Source of the DNA: UBA7067 sp051880615 | Lineage (GTDB): Bacteria; Bacillota; Clostridia; Oscillospirales; Acutalibacteraceae | Assembly: GCA_051880615.1 (NCBI GenBank) | Contig: JBJEOH010000028.1 | Span: 62,001 to 126,000 of the forward strand | DNA: 64,000 nt | Direction: 5' to 3' | Part shown: positions 41,360 through 49,900 of the stretch, piece after piece | How the letters are laid out: every line of letters begins with the position of its first letter | How positions within the stretch are numbered: position 1 is the first letter of the stretch | The notes under the pieces: model-generated | Told to the model about the DNA's origin: nothing | The model's database searches: none | The model's input: only the letters and a program-made list of their open reading frames with translations | Position numbers and translations under genes: made by a program

Positions 41360-43981
41360 TTATTTCAAAGCAGCGATAGCAGCCTCAATCATTGCGATTT
41401 TTTCGCGTTCTCTTGCTGCCTGACCTTTTACCTTTTCGATTACAGACTCGGGTGCCTTTGCAACAAAGCCCTGATTGTTGAGCTTGCCCTCAGATTGAGC
41501 AAGCATCTTCTTTGTTGTCGCAAGCTCCTTGTTAAGTCTTGCAAGCTCGGCTTCTTTGTCAACAAGCTCCTCCATAGGAATGTAGATTTTAGCGTCGGCG
41601 GTTACTATTGTTACCGCGCCGTCAATGTCAAATGCAGCGCCGATTTCAACCTCGCTTGCAGATGCAAGCTTGATTATAAACGCTTCGCCGCTTTTAAATA
41701 CAGCCTGCTTTTCGGTTGCGATATAAACCTTTGCTTTGCGTGACGGCGGAACATTCATCTCGCTTCTTCTTGTACGGATACCGCGGATAGCCTCCATAAC
41801 GGTTTCCATCTGTGCGCTTGCCTCAGCAAAGCACAGGCTCTCGTCAAATACCGGATATTGCTCGAGCATAATAGTCTTGCTGCTGTCGGAATGGGGGAGA
41901 GTCTGCCAGATTTCCTCGGTGATGTACGGCATAAACGGGTGTAAAAGCTTCAGAGCCTTGTCGAGAACCCAAACGAGTACCTGTCTTGCGTTCTGTGCCG
42001 AATCACTTTGCAAGCGAGCTTTTGCAAGCTCAATATACCAGTCGCAGTAGCAGTCCCATATGAAATCGTAAACCTTTTGAACCGCAATGCCAAGCTCAAA
42101 GTTCTTAATGTTTTCGTTGACTTCTTTTGCTGTGTTGTTGAGCGTGTTTATAATCCATTTGTCCTCTGCTTCAAGCTTTTCGGGCAGCTCGTTTTTAACG
42201 CCGTAATCATCTATATTCATATGAACAAAGCGCGAAGCGTTCCAAAGCTTGTTTGCAAAGTTGCGGCAGGCTTCAACCTTTTTGTCGCTGAAACGCATAT
42301 CGTTTCCGGGCGAGTTGCCGGTTGCAAGCATAAGCCTTAATGCGTCTGCGCCGTATTCGTCGATTATCTTCAGCGGGTCAATGCCATTGCCAAGCGATTT
42401 TGACATCTTTCTGCCCTGTTCGTCACGAACAAGACCGTGAATCAATACGGTGTCGAACGGTGCTTTGCCCGTCTGCTCAATGCCCGAGAACATCATTCTC
42501 ATAACCCAGAAAGGAATAATGTCATAGCCTGTTACAAGAGTATTAGTCGGATAATAATGTGCAAGCTCCTCTGTGTTATTCGGCCAACCGAGTGTTGAGA
42601 ACGGCCAGAGTGCCGAGCTGAACCATGTGTCGAGGGTGTCGGGGTCTTGCTCTATATTTTTGCTGTGGCACTTGCAACATTCGTGCGGCGTTTCTTTTGA
42701 TACGGTAATATCGCCGCAGTCGGCGCAGTACCACGCAGGGATTCTGTGTCCCCACCAGAGCTGTCTTGAAATGCACCAGTCGCGGATGTTGTTGAGCCAG
42801 TGGAAATAAACCTTTTCAAAACGCTGTGGAACAAACTTTGTTTCGCCGCTTTCAACCGCCTTGATTGCCGGGCCTGCAAGCGGCTTCATCTTTACAAACC
42901 ATTGCTTAGATACCCTCGGCTCAACTGTTGTGCCGCAGCGGTAGCAGGTGCCTACATTGTGGCTGTAATCCTCTATTTTTACGAGTGCGCCCTCAGCTTT
43001 TAAATCTTCAACAATAGCCTTGCGAGCCTCATATCTGTCCATTCCCGCGTATTTCGGGTAGTCGTCGGTGATTTTTGCGTCCGGCGTCATAACGGTAATA
43101 ACCTCAAGGTTATGGCGCAAGCCAACCTCAAAGTCATTGGGGTCGTGCGCAGGAGTGATTTTAACAACACCTGTTCCAAATTCAGGCTCAACATATGTGT
43201 CGGCAACAATCGGAATTTCTCTGCCTACAAGCGGCAGGATAACCGTTTTGCCTATCATATCCTTATATCGCTCGTCATCGGGGTGAACAGCAACGGCTGT
43301 ATCGCCCAAAAGCGTTTCGGGTCTTGTTGTGGCGAGATAGATATATCCGCTGCCGTCTGTCAGCTTATAGCGCAGATGCCAGAAGTGACCTGCCTGCTCC
43401 TCATATTCAACCTCGGCGTCAGAGATTGATGTAAGGCAGTGCGGACACCAGTTTATCATTCTCTCGCCTCTGTAAATCAAGCCCTTTTCATATAATGAAA
43501 CAAAAACCTCTTTAACGGCTTCTGAGCAACCCTCGTCCATAGTGAAGCGTTCTCTGTCCCAGTCGCAGGAGCTGCCGAGCTTTTTAAGCTGCTCGGTAAT
43601 TCTGCCGCCGTACTGCTCTTTCCACGCCCATGCACGCTCTAAAAAGCCTTCGCGACCGAGGTCGTCCTTTGTAACGCCTTCCTTTTTCATCGCTTCAACA
43701 ATCTTTGCCTCTGTAGCTATAGAGGCGTGGTCTGTGCCGGGAACCCACAGCGTGTCATAGCCTGACATCCTGTGATAGCGGATTAAAATATCCTGCAAAG
43801 TGTTGTCAAGTGCGTGTCCCATATGAAGCTGACCGGTAATATTCGGCGGCGGCATCACGATTGTATACGGTTTTTTATCCTTATCAAGCTTTGCGTGAAA
43901 AAACTTTCCGTCAAGCCAGAAATCATAGATTTTGTCCTCAACCTCTTTCGGGTTGTAGGCTTTTGCAAGTTCTTTTGCCAT
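41360..43981 (-). CDS. valS: Valyl-tRNA synthetase
   Basis: ValRS (873 residues) charges tRNA-Val. The class I HIGH motif is PPNITGQLHMGHALDN, and KMSKSLGNGIDP is the KMSKS loop. The editing (CP1) domain with TTRPETLLGDTAVAVHP lies between them, with a zinc-type CysxxCys pair in YCADCGDI and CCKCHSK. The C-terminal coiled coil (about 800-870) is present. No T-box leader is visible upstream. Confidence 0.97.
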   Translation of the reverse strand: MAKELAKAYNPKEVEDKIYDFWLDGKFFHAKLDKDKKPYTIVMPPPNITGQLHMGHALDNTLQDILIRYHRMSGYDTLWVPGTDHASIATEAKIVEAMKKEGVTKDDLGREGFLERAWAWKEQYGGRITEQLKKLGSSCDWDRERFTMDEGCSEAVKEVFVSLYEKGLIYRGERMINWCPHCLTSISDAEVEYEEQAGHFWHLRYKLTDGSGYIYLATTRPETLLGDTAVAVHPDDERYKDMIGKTVILPLVGREIPIVADTYVEPEFGTGVVKITPAHDPNDFEVGLRHNLEVITVMTPDAKITDDYPKYAGMDRYEARKAIVEDLKAEGALVKIEDYSHNVGTCYRCGTTVEPRVSKQWFVKMKPLAGPAIKAVESGETKFVPQRFEKVYFHWLNNIRDWCISRQLWWGHRIPAWYCADCGDITVSKETPHECCKCHSKNIEQDPDTLDTWFSSALWPFSTLGWPNNTEELAHYYPTNTLVTGYDIIPFWVMRMMFSGIEQTGKAPFDTVLIHGLVRDEQGRKMSKSLGNGIDPLKIIDEYGADALRLMLATGNSPGNDMRFSDKKVEACRNFANKLWNASRFVHMNIDDYGVKNELPEKLEAEDKWIINTLNNTAKEVNENIKNFELGIAVQKVYDFIWDCYCDWYIELAKARLQSDSAQNARQVLVWVLDKALKLLHPFMPYITEEIWQTLPHSDSSKTIMLEQYPVFDESLCFAEASAQMETVMEAIRGIRTRRSEMNVPPSRKAKVYIATEKQAVFKSGEAFIIKLASASEVEIGAAFDIDGAVTIVTADAKIYIPMEELVDKEAELARLNKELATTKKMLAQSEGKLNNQGFVAKAPESVIEKVKGQAAREREKIAMIEAAIAALK

Positions 43982-44128
43982 TGTACATCTTCCTTTCCAC
44001 GGTGAAATGAGAATTTTCGCAAATTAAGTTAATTTATATTATCACATTTCAATGAGGTTTTGTCAATAACGAGGAATTGCTGTACATAATGCTAAATCGG
44101 AAAAATTTAATTGTAACCAAAATATATG

Positions 44129-44157
44129 TTGAGTTAATTGTGTTTTTGTGATATAAT
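44129..44157 (+). promoter_or_regulatory. Promoter of the DHHW-family gene
   Basis: TTGAGT (44129-44134), 17 nt, TATAAT (44152-44157). The 278-nt gap from valS contains this, an unstructured leader of about 95 nt, and no gene. Confidence 0.65.
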
Positions 44158-44259
44158 GTAGTGTAAGAATCTGCGTATTTCGACAGTTACACCTAAATTA
44201 CGATGATTTTATTGCTAAACGCTTATTAAAACTTAGTATAAGCAAAGGGATTGATTGAA

Positions 44260-45546
44260 ATGTCAGGTAACGGATCACAGAAAAAAAGAAGTGACAACGA
44301 ACCGAAGACCAACCGACGCTCAAAAACGGATGAAAGAGCACCGAGATACAGAACCAGTGCCCAGCCGCCGTATCAGAGCACCCGAGGCAGGCGCGAATAT
44401 TACCGCAAAAAAGAGGCGCTCAGAAAGAAAAGAGCGAGAAAGCGCGCAGCTGTAGTGTGTACGGTGTTTGCTATTCTTGCGACCGCGGCTATAGTTGCGG
44501 TGTTTATATTCAGGGGTTGCAGCGCTCAGCGCAGTCAGGGTGAAAAAACAGAAACCATAGCAGCGACGCAGGCGGCAACAATAGCTCCGTACACTCCTGT
44601 GACAAATGAGCTGCCTTCGCTTGAGGACGACGGCTCTGACGGATATATGGACGGAAGCTTGTATATCTGGAATTCGACAGGCTATGACATATTCAAGGGT
44701 GACGAAAAGTCTGCGCTTATATATTCAAGCGCAATAGCTGATTTCAAAAAAGCACTCGGTGATGATTTGAGCGTATTTAATATGGTTGTGCCGAATCACA
44801 CAGCATACGGGTTGCCTGACAGGCTTTTATCGGATATTGCCACAAATGCGCAGCGCGATAACACAACGGTTATTTACAGCAACTACGGCGAGCAGGTGAT
44901 ACCGGTTGATGTGTTTAACGAGCTTGGCGCAAAGCGCAATGATTATATTTTCTATAATACTGACAACCGCTGGACAAGTCTTGGTGCTTATCAGGCGTAT
45001 ACGGCTTTTGCAAAGACAGCCGGCTTTGAGCCGATTGACTTGGCTTCGCTTAAAAAGCACACAATAAAGGATTACACCGGCGCTTATGTTACCTCTACCG
45101 ACAACGATGACCTCAAGGCTAATCCGGATACAATAAGCTACTATGATATTCCGGGAAAATATAAATGCACGGTTATCGGAAGAAATACTGACGGTACAAT
45201 TTCTCAGGAGACGAAAACCGTGAATATGTATAAAACCGAGTTTGAAGACGGCGAGGATGAGCTGAATGTATTTATTCACGGCGATAATCCGCTGTTTGTC
45301 ATTGACAACGAGGATAAGGGCGACGGCAATAAGCTGCTTGTTGTCAAAGATACTTTCGGCAGTGCCATTGTTCCTTTCCTTGCTTATAATTATGACGAGG
45401 TGCATGTTATAGACTTCAGATATTACAGCGGAAATATCAAGGATTACTGCAATAAAAAGGGTATAAAGAGCGTGCTGTTTTTAAACGGAATAATGTCGGC
45501 AAACAGCGCGGCACAGATAAACAAAATGAAAGAGCTTTTCAAATAA
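44260..45546 (+). CDS. DHHW-family membrane-anchored protein
   Basis: A 428-residue protein of the DHHW family. The N-terminal 60 residues are very basic and cytoplasmic (KRSDNEPKTNRRSKTDERAP and onward), followed by one membrane anchor (about 65-90) and an extracellular domain. That domain contains IADFKKALGDDLSVFNMVVPNHTAYGLP, DNRWTSLGAYQAY and LLVVKDTFGSAIVPFLA. The family resembles SGNH/AlgX-like enzymes that modify envelope polymers, but no activity is proven. ATG 44260 is chosen over TTG 44251 because AAAGGGA is 9 nt upstream. A Nudix gene follows 59 nt downstream. Confidence 0.78.
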   Translation: MSGNGSQKKRSDNEPKTNRRSKTDERAPRYRTSAQPPYQSTRGRREYYRKKEALRKKRARKRAAVVCTVFAILATAAIVAVFIFRGCSAQRSQGEKTETIAATQAATIAPYTPVTNELPSLEDDGSDGYMDGSLYIWNSTGYDIFKGDEKSALIYSSAIADFKKALGDDLSVFNMVVPNHTAYGLPDRLLSDIATNAQRDNTTVIYSNYGEQVIPVDVFNELGAKRNDYIFYNTDNRWTSLGAYQAYTAFAKTAGFEPIDLASLKKHTIKDYTGAYVTSTDNDDLKANPDTISYYDIPGKYKCTVIGRNTDGTISQETKTVNMYKTEFEDGEDELNVFIHGDNPLFVIDNEDKGDGNKLLVVKDTFGSAIVPFLAYNYDEVHVIDFRYYSGNIKDYCNKKGIKSVLFLNGIMSANSAAQINKMKELFK

Positions 45547-45605
45547 TAGCTTATATCAATATTTAAAAATCAGCATAGTTTAATTTCGTTGAAGGGGGTG
45601 TTTGA

Positions 45606-46313
45606 ATGCTGGGAATGAGCGCCGATACGACGCTTTACGGCTGCCTGAGTGAGTGTGGCTTGTATTCGGGATATATAAGTGTCAGCAGCATGAAGAACAC
45701 CCCGGTTTATATTGTTTCAAATACAAAGCCGCCTGAACAGTTTCTGGGCAAGGTTATCGCCATTTTGCAGAGTAAAAACAAAAGCAAGCTGATAGTAGCT
45801 CCTCAGGGGCAGGTTTTTTATCAGTCAAAGCTCAGTGAGATTTTCCAGCAAAGCGGCAGGATGCCTGAGGAGTATCATCTCAGCTGTCTGTATGAAAAGT
45901 CCTGTGGTGCGGTGGTTTTTCACCGCGGAAAAGACGGGATAAAGCTTTTGCTTGTGCGAAACTGCAACGGAAAATACTGGTCTTTCCCGAAGGGGCATAT
46001 GGAGGTCGGTGAGAACGAGCATCAGACCGCGCTTCGGGAGGTCTATGAGGAAACAGGACTCAGGGTAAAAATATACAGCGGCTACAGGCAGGTCAGCGAC
46101 TATTCGCCGTTTGCCAACATCAAAAAGAGAGTCGTATTCTTTTTGGCGGAAACCGACAGTGACCGGGTTAAAATTCAGCGCAGCGAGATAGAAAGCTATG
46201 TCTGGGCGAGTTTTGAGCAGGCAAAGCGAATGTGCAGCTATCAGAACGATCTGAGAATTCTTGAATCTGCGCAAAAAGCAATAAAAGCGCACGACAGCAA
46301 TGTTAAATTATAA
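45606..46313 (+). CDS. Nudix hydrolase with an N-terminal extension
   Basis: A 235-residue protein. The C-terminal half is a Nudix domain (about 95-225) with the box GHMEVGENEHQTALREVYEE followed by TGLR. FPKG before the box points to the diadenosine tetraphosphate hydrolase group. The first 90 residues (NTPVYIVSNTKPPEQFLGK and onward) are not part of a usual Nudix protein and I do not recognise them. GGGGGTG precedes the ATG. Confidence 0.82.
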   Translation: MLGMSADTTLYGCLSECGLYSGYISVSSMKNTPVYIVSNTKPPEQFLGKVIAILQSKNKSKLIVAPQGQVFYQSKLSEIFQQSGRMPEEYHLSCLYEKSCGAVVFHRGKDGIKLLLVRNCNGKYWSFPKGHMEVGENEHQTALREVYEETGLRVKIYSGYRQVSDYSPFANIKKRVVFFLAETDSDRVKIQRSEIESYVWASFEQAKRMCSYQNDLRILESAQKAIKAHDSNVKL

Positions 46314-46652
46314 TATTTTTTCTAATGGAATATACGCTGGATTTTAACCTTTAAAGTATTATTAGTGCAAAATGTAAGGTTTTGCAAATTTAATTTTTAG
46401 TTTTAGTACATCTTGAGCGTTGGGCTCCTAATTTCGACAAATTAATGCATAAATATACTGTATAATAGAATTGTTATACGCCGAGAAACAGCTTATGCGG
46501 AAAAGAAGTTGCAATTTGAAAACTATATCTATTGAGAAAAACTGCACAAAAAGCAGGCGATTCTATAAAATACGAAACATTTATGGTGATGTTGCATAAA
46601 ATCAGCCGATAGAATTTGTGAATAATTTATTTTAAAAAAGCAATTTTCGCTG

Positions 46653-46681
46653 TTGAATTTCTTGCAGAAATGATGTAAAAT
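46653..46681 (+). promoter_or_regulatory. Predicted promoter of the pilus-operon leader
   Basis: TTGAAT (46653-46658), 17 nt, TAAAAT (46676-46681). A second TATAAT at 46461 lacks a good -35. The 670-nt gap before the adhesin gene (46314-46983) contains these, a structured leader and a terminator, but no convincing protein gene. Confidence 0.55.
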
Positions 46682-46687
46682 ATTACT

Positions 46688-46899
46688 AAGTTGAAATTTT
46701 ACTCAGTTTTAGTTGGTATGGAATATGAGCAAGCGGTGCACAAGGCATCGTATATTGAAGGTATTATAGACAGGTCACAGCTGTCGTGTATCCTGGCAGT
46801 ATTATCGCTGTCGGACAATTTAATTACTGACTTATGGTCTGTTTCTATGCTCATATTACTACTGCAGCATTGCTGCGGTCGGCTGATGTGAGCTTTTTT
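46688..46899 (+). ncRNA. Leader RNA with intrinsic terminator upstream of the pilus genes
   Basis: The predicted transcript contains several self-complementary stretches (GACAG...CTGTC near 46770, and TGGCAG...CTGTC near 46795-46812). It ends with a two-part terminator: GCTCATAT (46849-46856) pairs with ATGTGAGC (46886-46893), enclosing GCAG-CATTG-CTGC, followed by six T's. The adhesin gene begins 94 nt later, so pilus expression would need read-through. No known riboswitch consensus is recognised. Confidence 0.45.
46849..46899 (+). terminator. Intrinsic terminator in the pilus leader
   Basis: Outer stem GCTCATAT/ATGTGAGC (one G-T pair), inner hairpin GCAGCATTGCTGC, then TTTTTTG. It stands alone, between the Nudix gene and the adhesin, both on the plus strand. 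Confidence 0.65.
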
Positions 46900-46992
46900 G
46901 CACCGAAATTGTGTTTATTTCTTAAAACCTTTAGGAAATCATGCTAAAGGTAATAGAAAGGTAATAATAGAAAAAAGGGAGAGATGTTTGAA

Positions 46993-49900
46993 ATGACAAG
47001 AAAGGCGAGGTCGCACGATGTGCTTGGCAAGCTTTCGGCATTTTCGATGGCGGTCATTTTGTTGCTGTCGATTTTCGTGCCGATGTTTGCATCAACAGTC
47101 AATGCCGGTGCGGCGGCGAGCGATAGCTACACGGGCGAAATATACATTGATTTGTCGCTTAACAGTGAATGGCTTGAATATGCCAAGAGCGGCAATCTGA
47201 AAGTTGGCAGTAATGAGATCACTCAGGTGGGGGACAGCACATCCACTTTGTTTAAAACCACAGCATCTGCCTCTTATAGCGGCAACGTAAAGTTGAACTA
47301 TTCTTATACGATTGCAGATCCTGCTGAAGGAAAATCAAGAGTATATCTGAAAAGCAATACCTACGGAGAAAAGCCTTATGCCTACTACTGGGGCGGCGGT
47401 GTAACAACGACGGCATGGCCGGGCGCATCTATGACAATGCTCAAAAGTGGTTTTTATTATTTTGATTATCCGTCTGCAGCAACATCTATAATTTTCAGCA
47501 ATGGCAGTAATAGTAATCAAAGCAGCGACCAGACTATTGACAAAACAAACAGCGTATTTAACGGCAGCGACTGGGAAGCATTAAATACAGCTGATATTAC
47601 AACAACGCATACAGCTACCATAGCTTTGACCGAGAGAACCACCGATGCAAACAACAAGCTTTATGTTCTTGCTGACGGTTCACTTCAGTGGAGTAAATAT
47701 AATGATGATGTTACCTCCCGGACATATAGCGGTGATACTGTAACCGTAAAGCTCTATGCACCGGGTTGGACAAATCATCAGGTTGTATTTGATGTTGACG
47801 AGCCGAACCCTGCTCAATGGAAAACATCGGATATGACTGCGGCATCGGCTACAGCCAGCAACGGACAGACCGTATATTATTATGAGGTGCAGGTTCCGGT
47901 GGGTTCGGCCTTCTATTTCCAGCCGAACACCAACCTGAAAACGGACAACTTAACTGTTCCGGCTGATAATGTTAATCTTTACTATAATGTTGAGAAAAAT
48001 GCATGGGTAACGATAGACAGCTTAGTTGTTATTGCTGACTACACCGTTCCGTCAAACTGGGGCGACCAGTCAAATATAGTCGGCGTTAAGGCTACATATT
48101 TTGACTATCTGTCAGATAACGAAATCAATAACAGCCAGTGGCTGAACACTCCGTCAAATGGCGACTGGTTCCAGTTCGGTCAGTTTAATAAATATATAAG
48201 TGATATAGCGGCTGCTAACTCTACATGGTCATATCCGTTGTATTTTGGTAATTTTTATAAATATGATGATGGTAAGCCGACTGATTATGCAAGCGCAAAA
48301 AATGGTCTTACTCGCTATTCCGATACAAGTAGCTATTTGTATGCAATAAATAACTCCAACGGTATGGCAAAAGCTGGTGGTAACTACTATCAATCCCTTA
48401 TGGGTCTTGCTTACCCAACGCTTGACGCTAACGGTGACATTCAGGCAGCTGCAGGCGTTAAGATGCCTTATTTTGACGCTGCAGCACTGCAAAAAAGCAA
48501 TGTTGCAAAGGTAGTAGACTCTTACTTCCCGTTCAAGGCGACAACAGACGCTGTCACAGGCGTTACAACCTATTCGTTCAACTCAACGAATGCAACGGAT
48601 AATGTTTATTTTGCGTGGGATAACGATGTGCCGAAATATGTAAACTATGGCGCAGGCACAGCTTACGGAGTTATGGATGCAGGAGGCAGCTACGGCGGCT
48701 CAAACGGCTACGGCATATTCCCGTTCAACTCGAAAGTGACGAGCATGCCGAAGCTTGAAACTGAGGAACCAGTAGAAACTCCGACAGAAGCACCGACATA
48801 TGCTGCGCCGTCAGGCGGCGCGCCGACATTGTATAAGTATGCCAGGGCGGATGGCAATGGTGAAATTCCAAAAGATGAAGCTAATTTAAGCCAGGCTATG
48901 GAGTGGAACTCGCAATATGGCTATTATTATCTTAAAATTACTGATAATACTGGACCTTTGTTTAATATTGAGTACCAAGGGACAATGTATTATAAGGCTA
49001 CAAAAAATGCATATGCTAATGGTATATATGTCGATGCAACTTGGAGTGGCTGGACCAATATATTTTCCACCGGACATGGTTTTAATGAGTATTACATCAT
49101 ATTTGAACCAAAAAATAAAGTTATCTGCCCTGTATCGGCGCTTAGCGGAAGTGGCAGTGGTTCGGGTGGTACTCCATCCGGAGATACATATACACGCTAT
49201 AATAGCTCAAACCTCGACTTTGGCTTTGGTATCCGCCTTGATATTGACTTCCGTGTACCTGCTTATGGTACAGTTGACGGCACCGAGAACGGAACTCCGG
49301 TTACATTTGATTACTCCGGAGATGATGACCTCTGGGTTTACATTTCGGACGATTCCGGAAAAAGCAACTTAGTGCTTGACCTCGGCGGCGACCATAAACA
49401 GGCAAGCGGTTCAATAAACTTCAAAACTATGAGTGCTACTGCAAATGATGTTTTCGCAAACTATGCTGTCGCATCCTCGTCTGATTTACCGACCGTTCCT
49501 GATGGAGATTTTTGGGTAAAGACCGATTATCAATATTTTTGCATTGAAGTTTGGGAAAACAAAACAGGTGGTACAGAAAATAACAGCAAATATTGGATAG
49601 ATCCCTATGAACGCTCAGCTGGATATGCAAAGTTCCATCTCAGTCAATTCACCACAAATACTCTTGGTATTTTCTCAAAATGGCAGAATACAGATGGCTA
49701 CCTTGCCAACTCACAACAGATTACTCTTGCGAATTTAAACGGCAAAATATGGAACGCGGATGACGCCACAGAATACACCGGCGAAACATCAGGCGCAACT
49801 AACCTTGGTGCTGTAACAACCTACTTCAACGGCAGTACAGAAGCTACAGCTAATTATCTTGACCCTAACAAGACATACCATATGACGGTATTCTATATGG

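Noticed and set aside
41175..41423. An 82-codon frame after the spoVAD-divergent promoter
   Set aside because: It crosses two terminators and runs into the antisense of valS. Only its first codons could matter, as a leader peptide, and this is mentioned with the small RNA.
43982..44128. T-box leader for valS
   Set aside because: The space before valS is short and AT-rich, and has no TGGNACCGCG box or specifier stem. The same is true for cysS, which follows pgsA by 15 nt.
46691..46891. A 66-codon frame in the pilus leader
   Set aside because: It starts with TTG (or ATG 46721) without a ribosome site, has unremarkable composition, and ends inside the terminator stem. The structured leader explains the region better.
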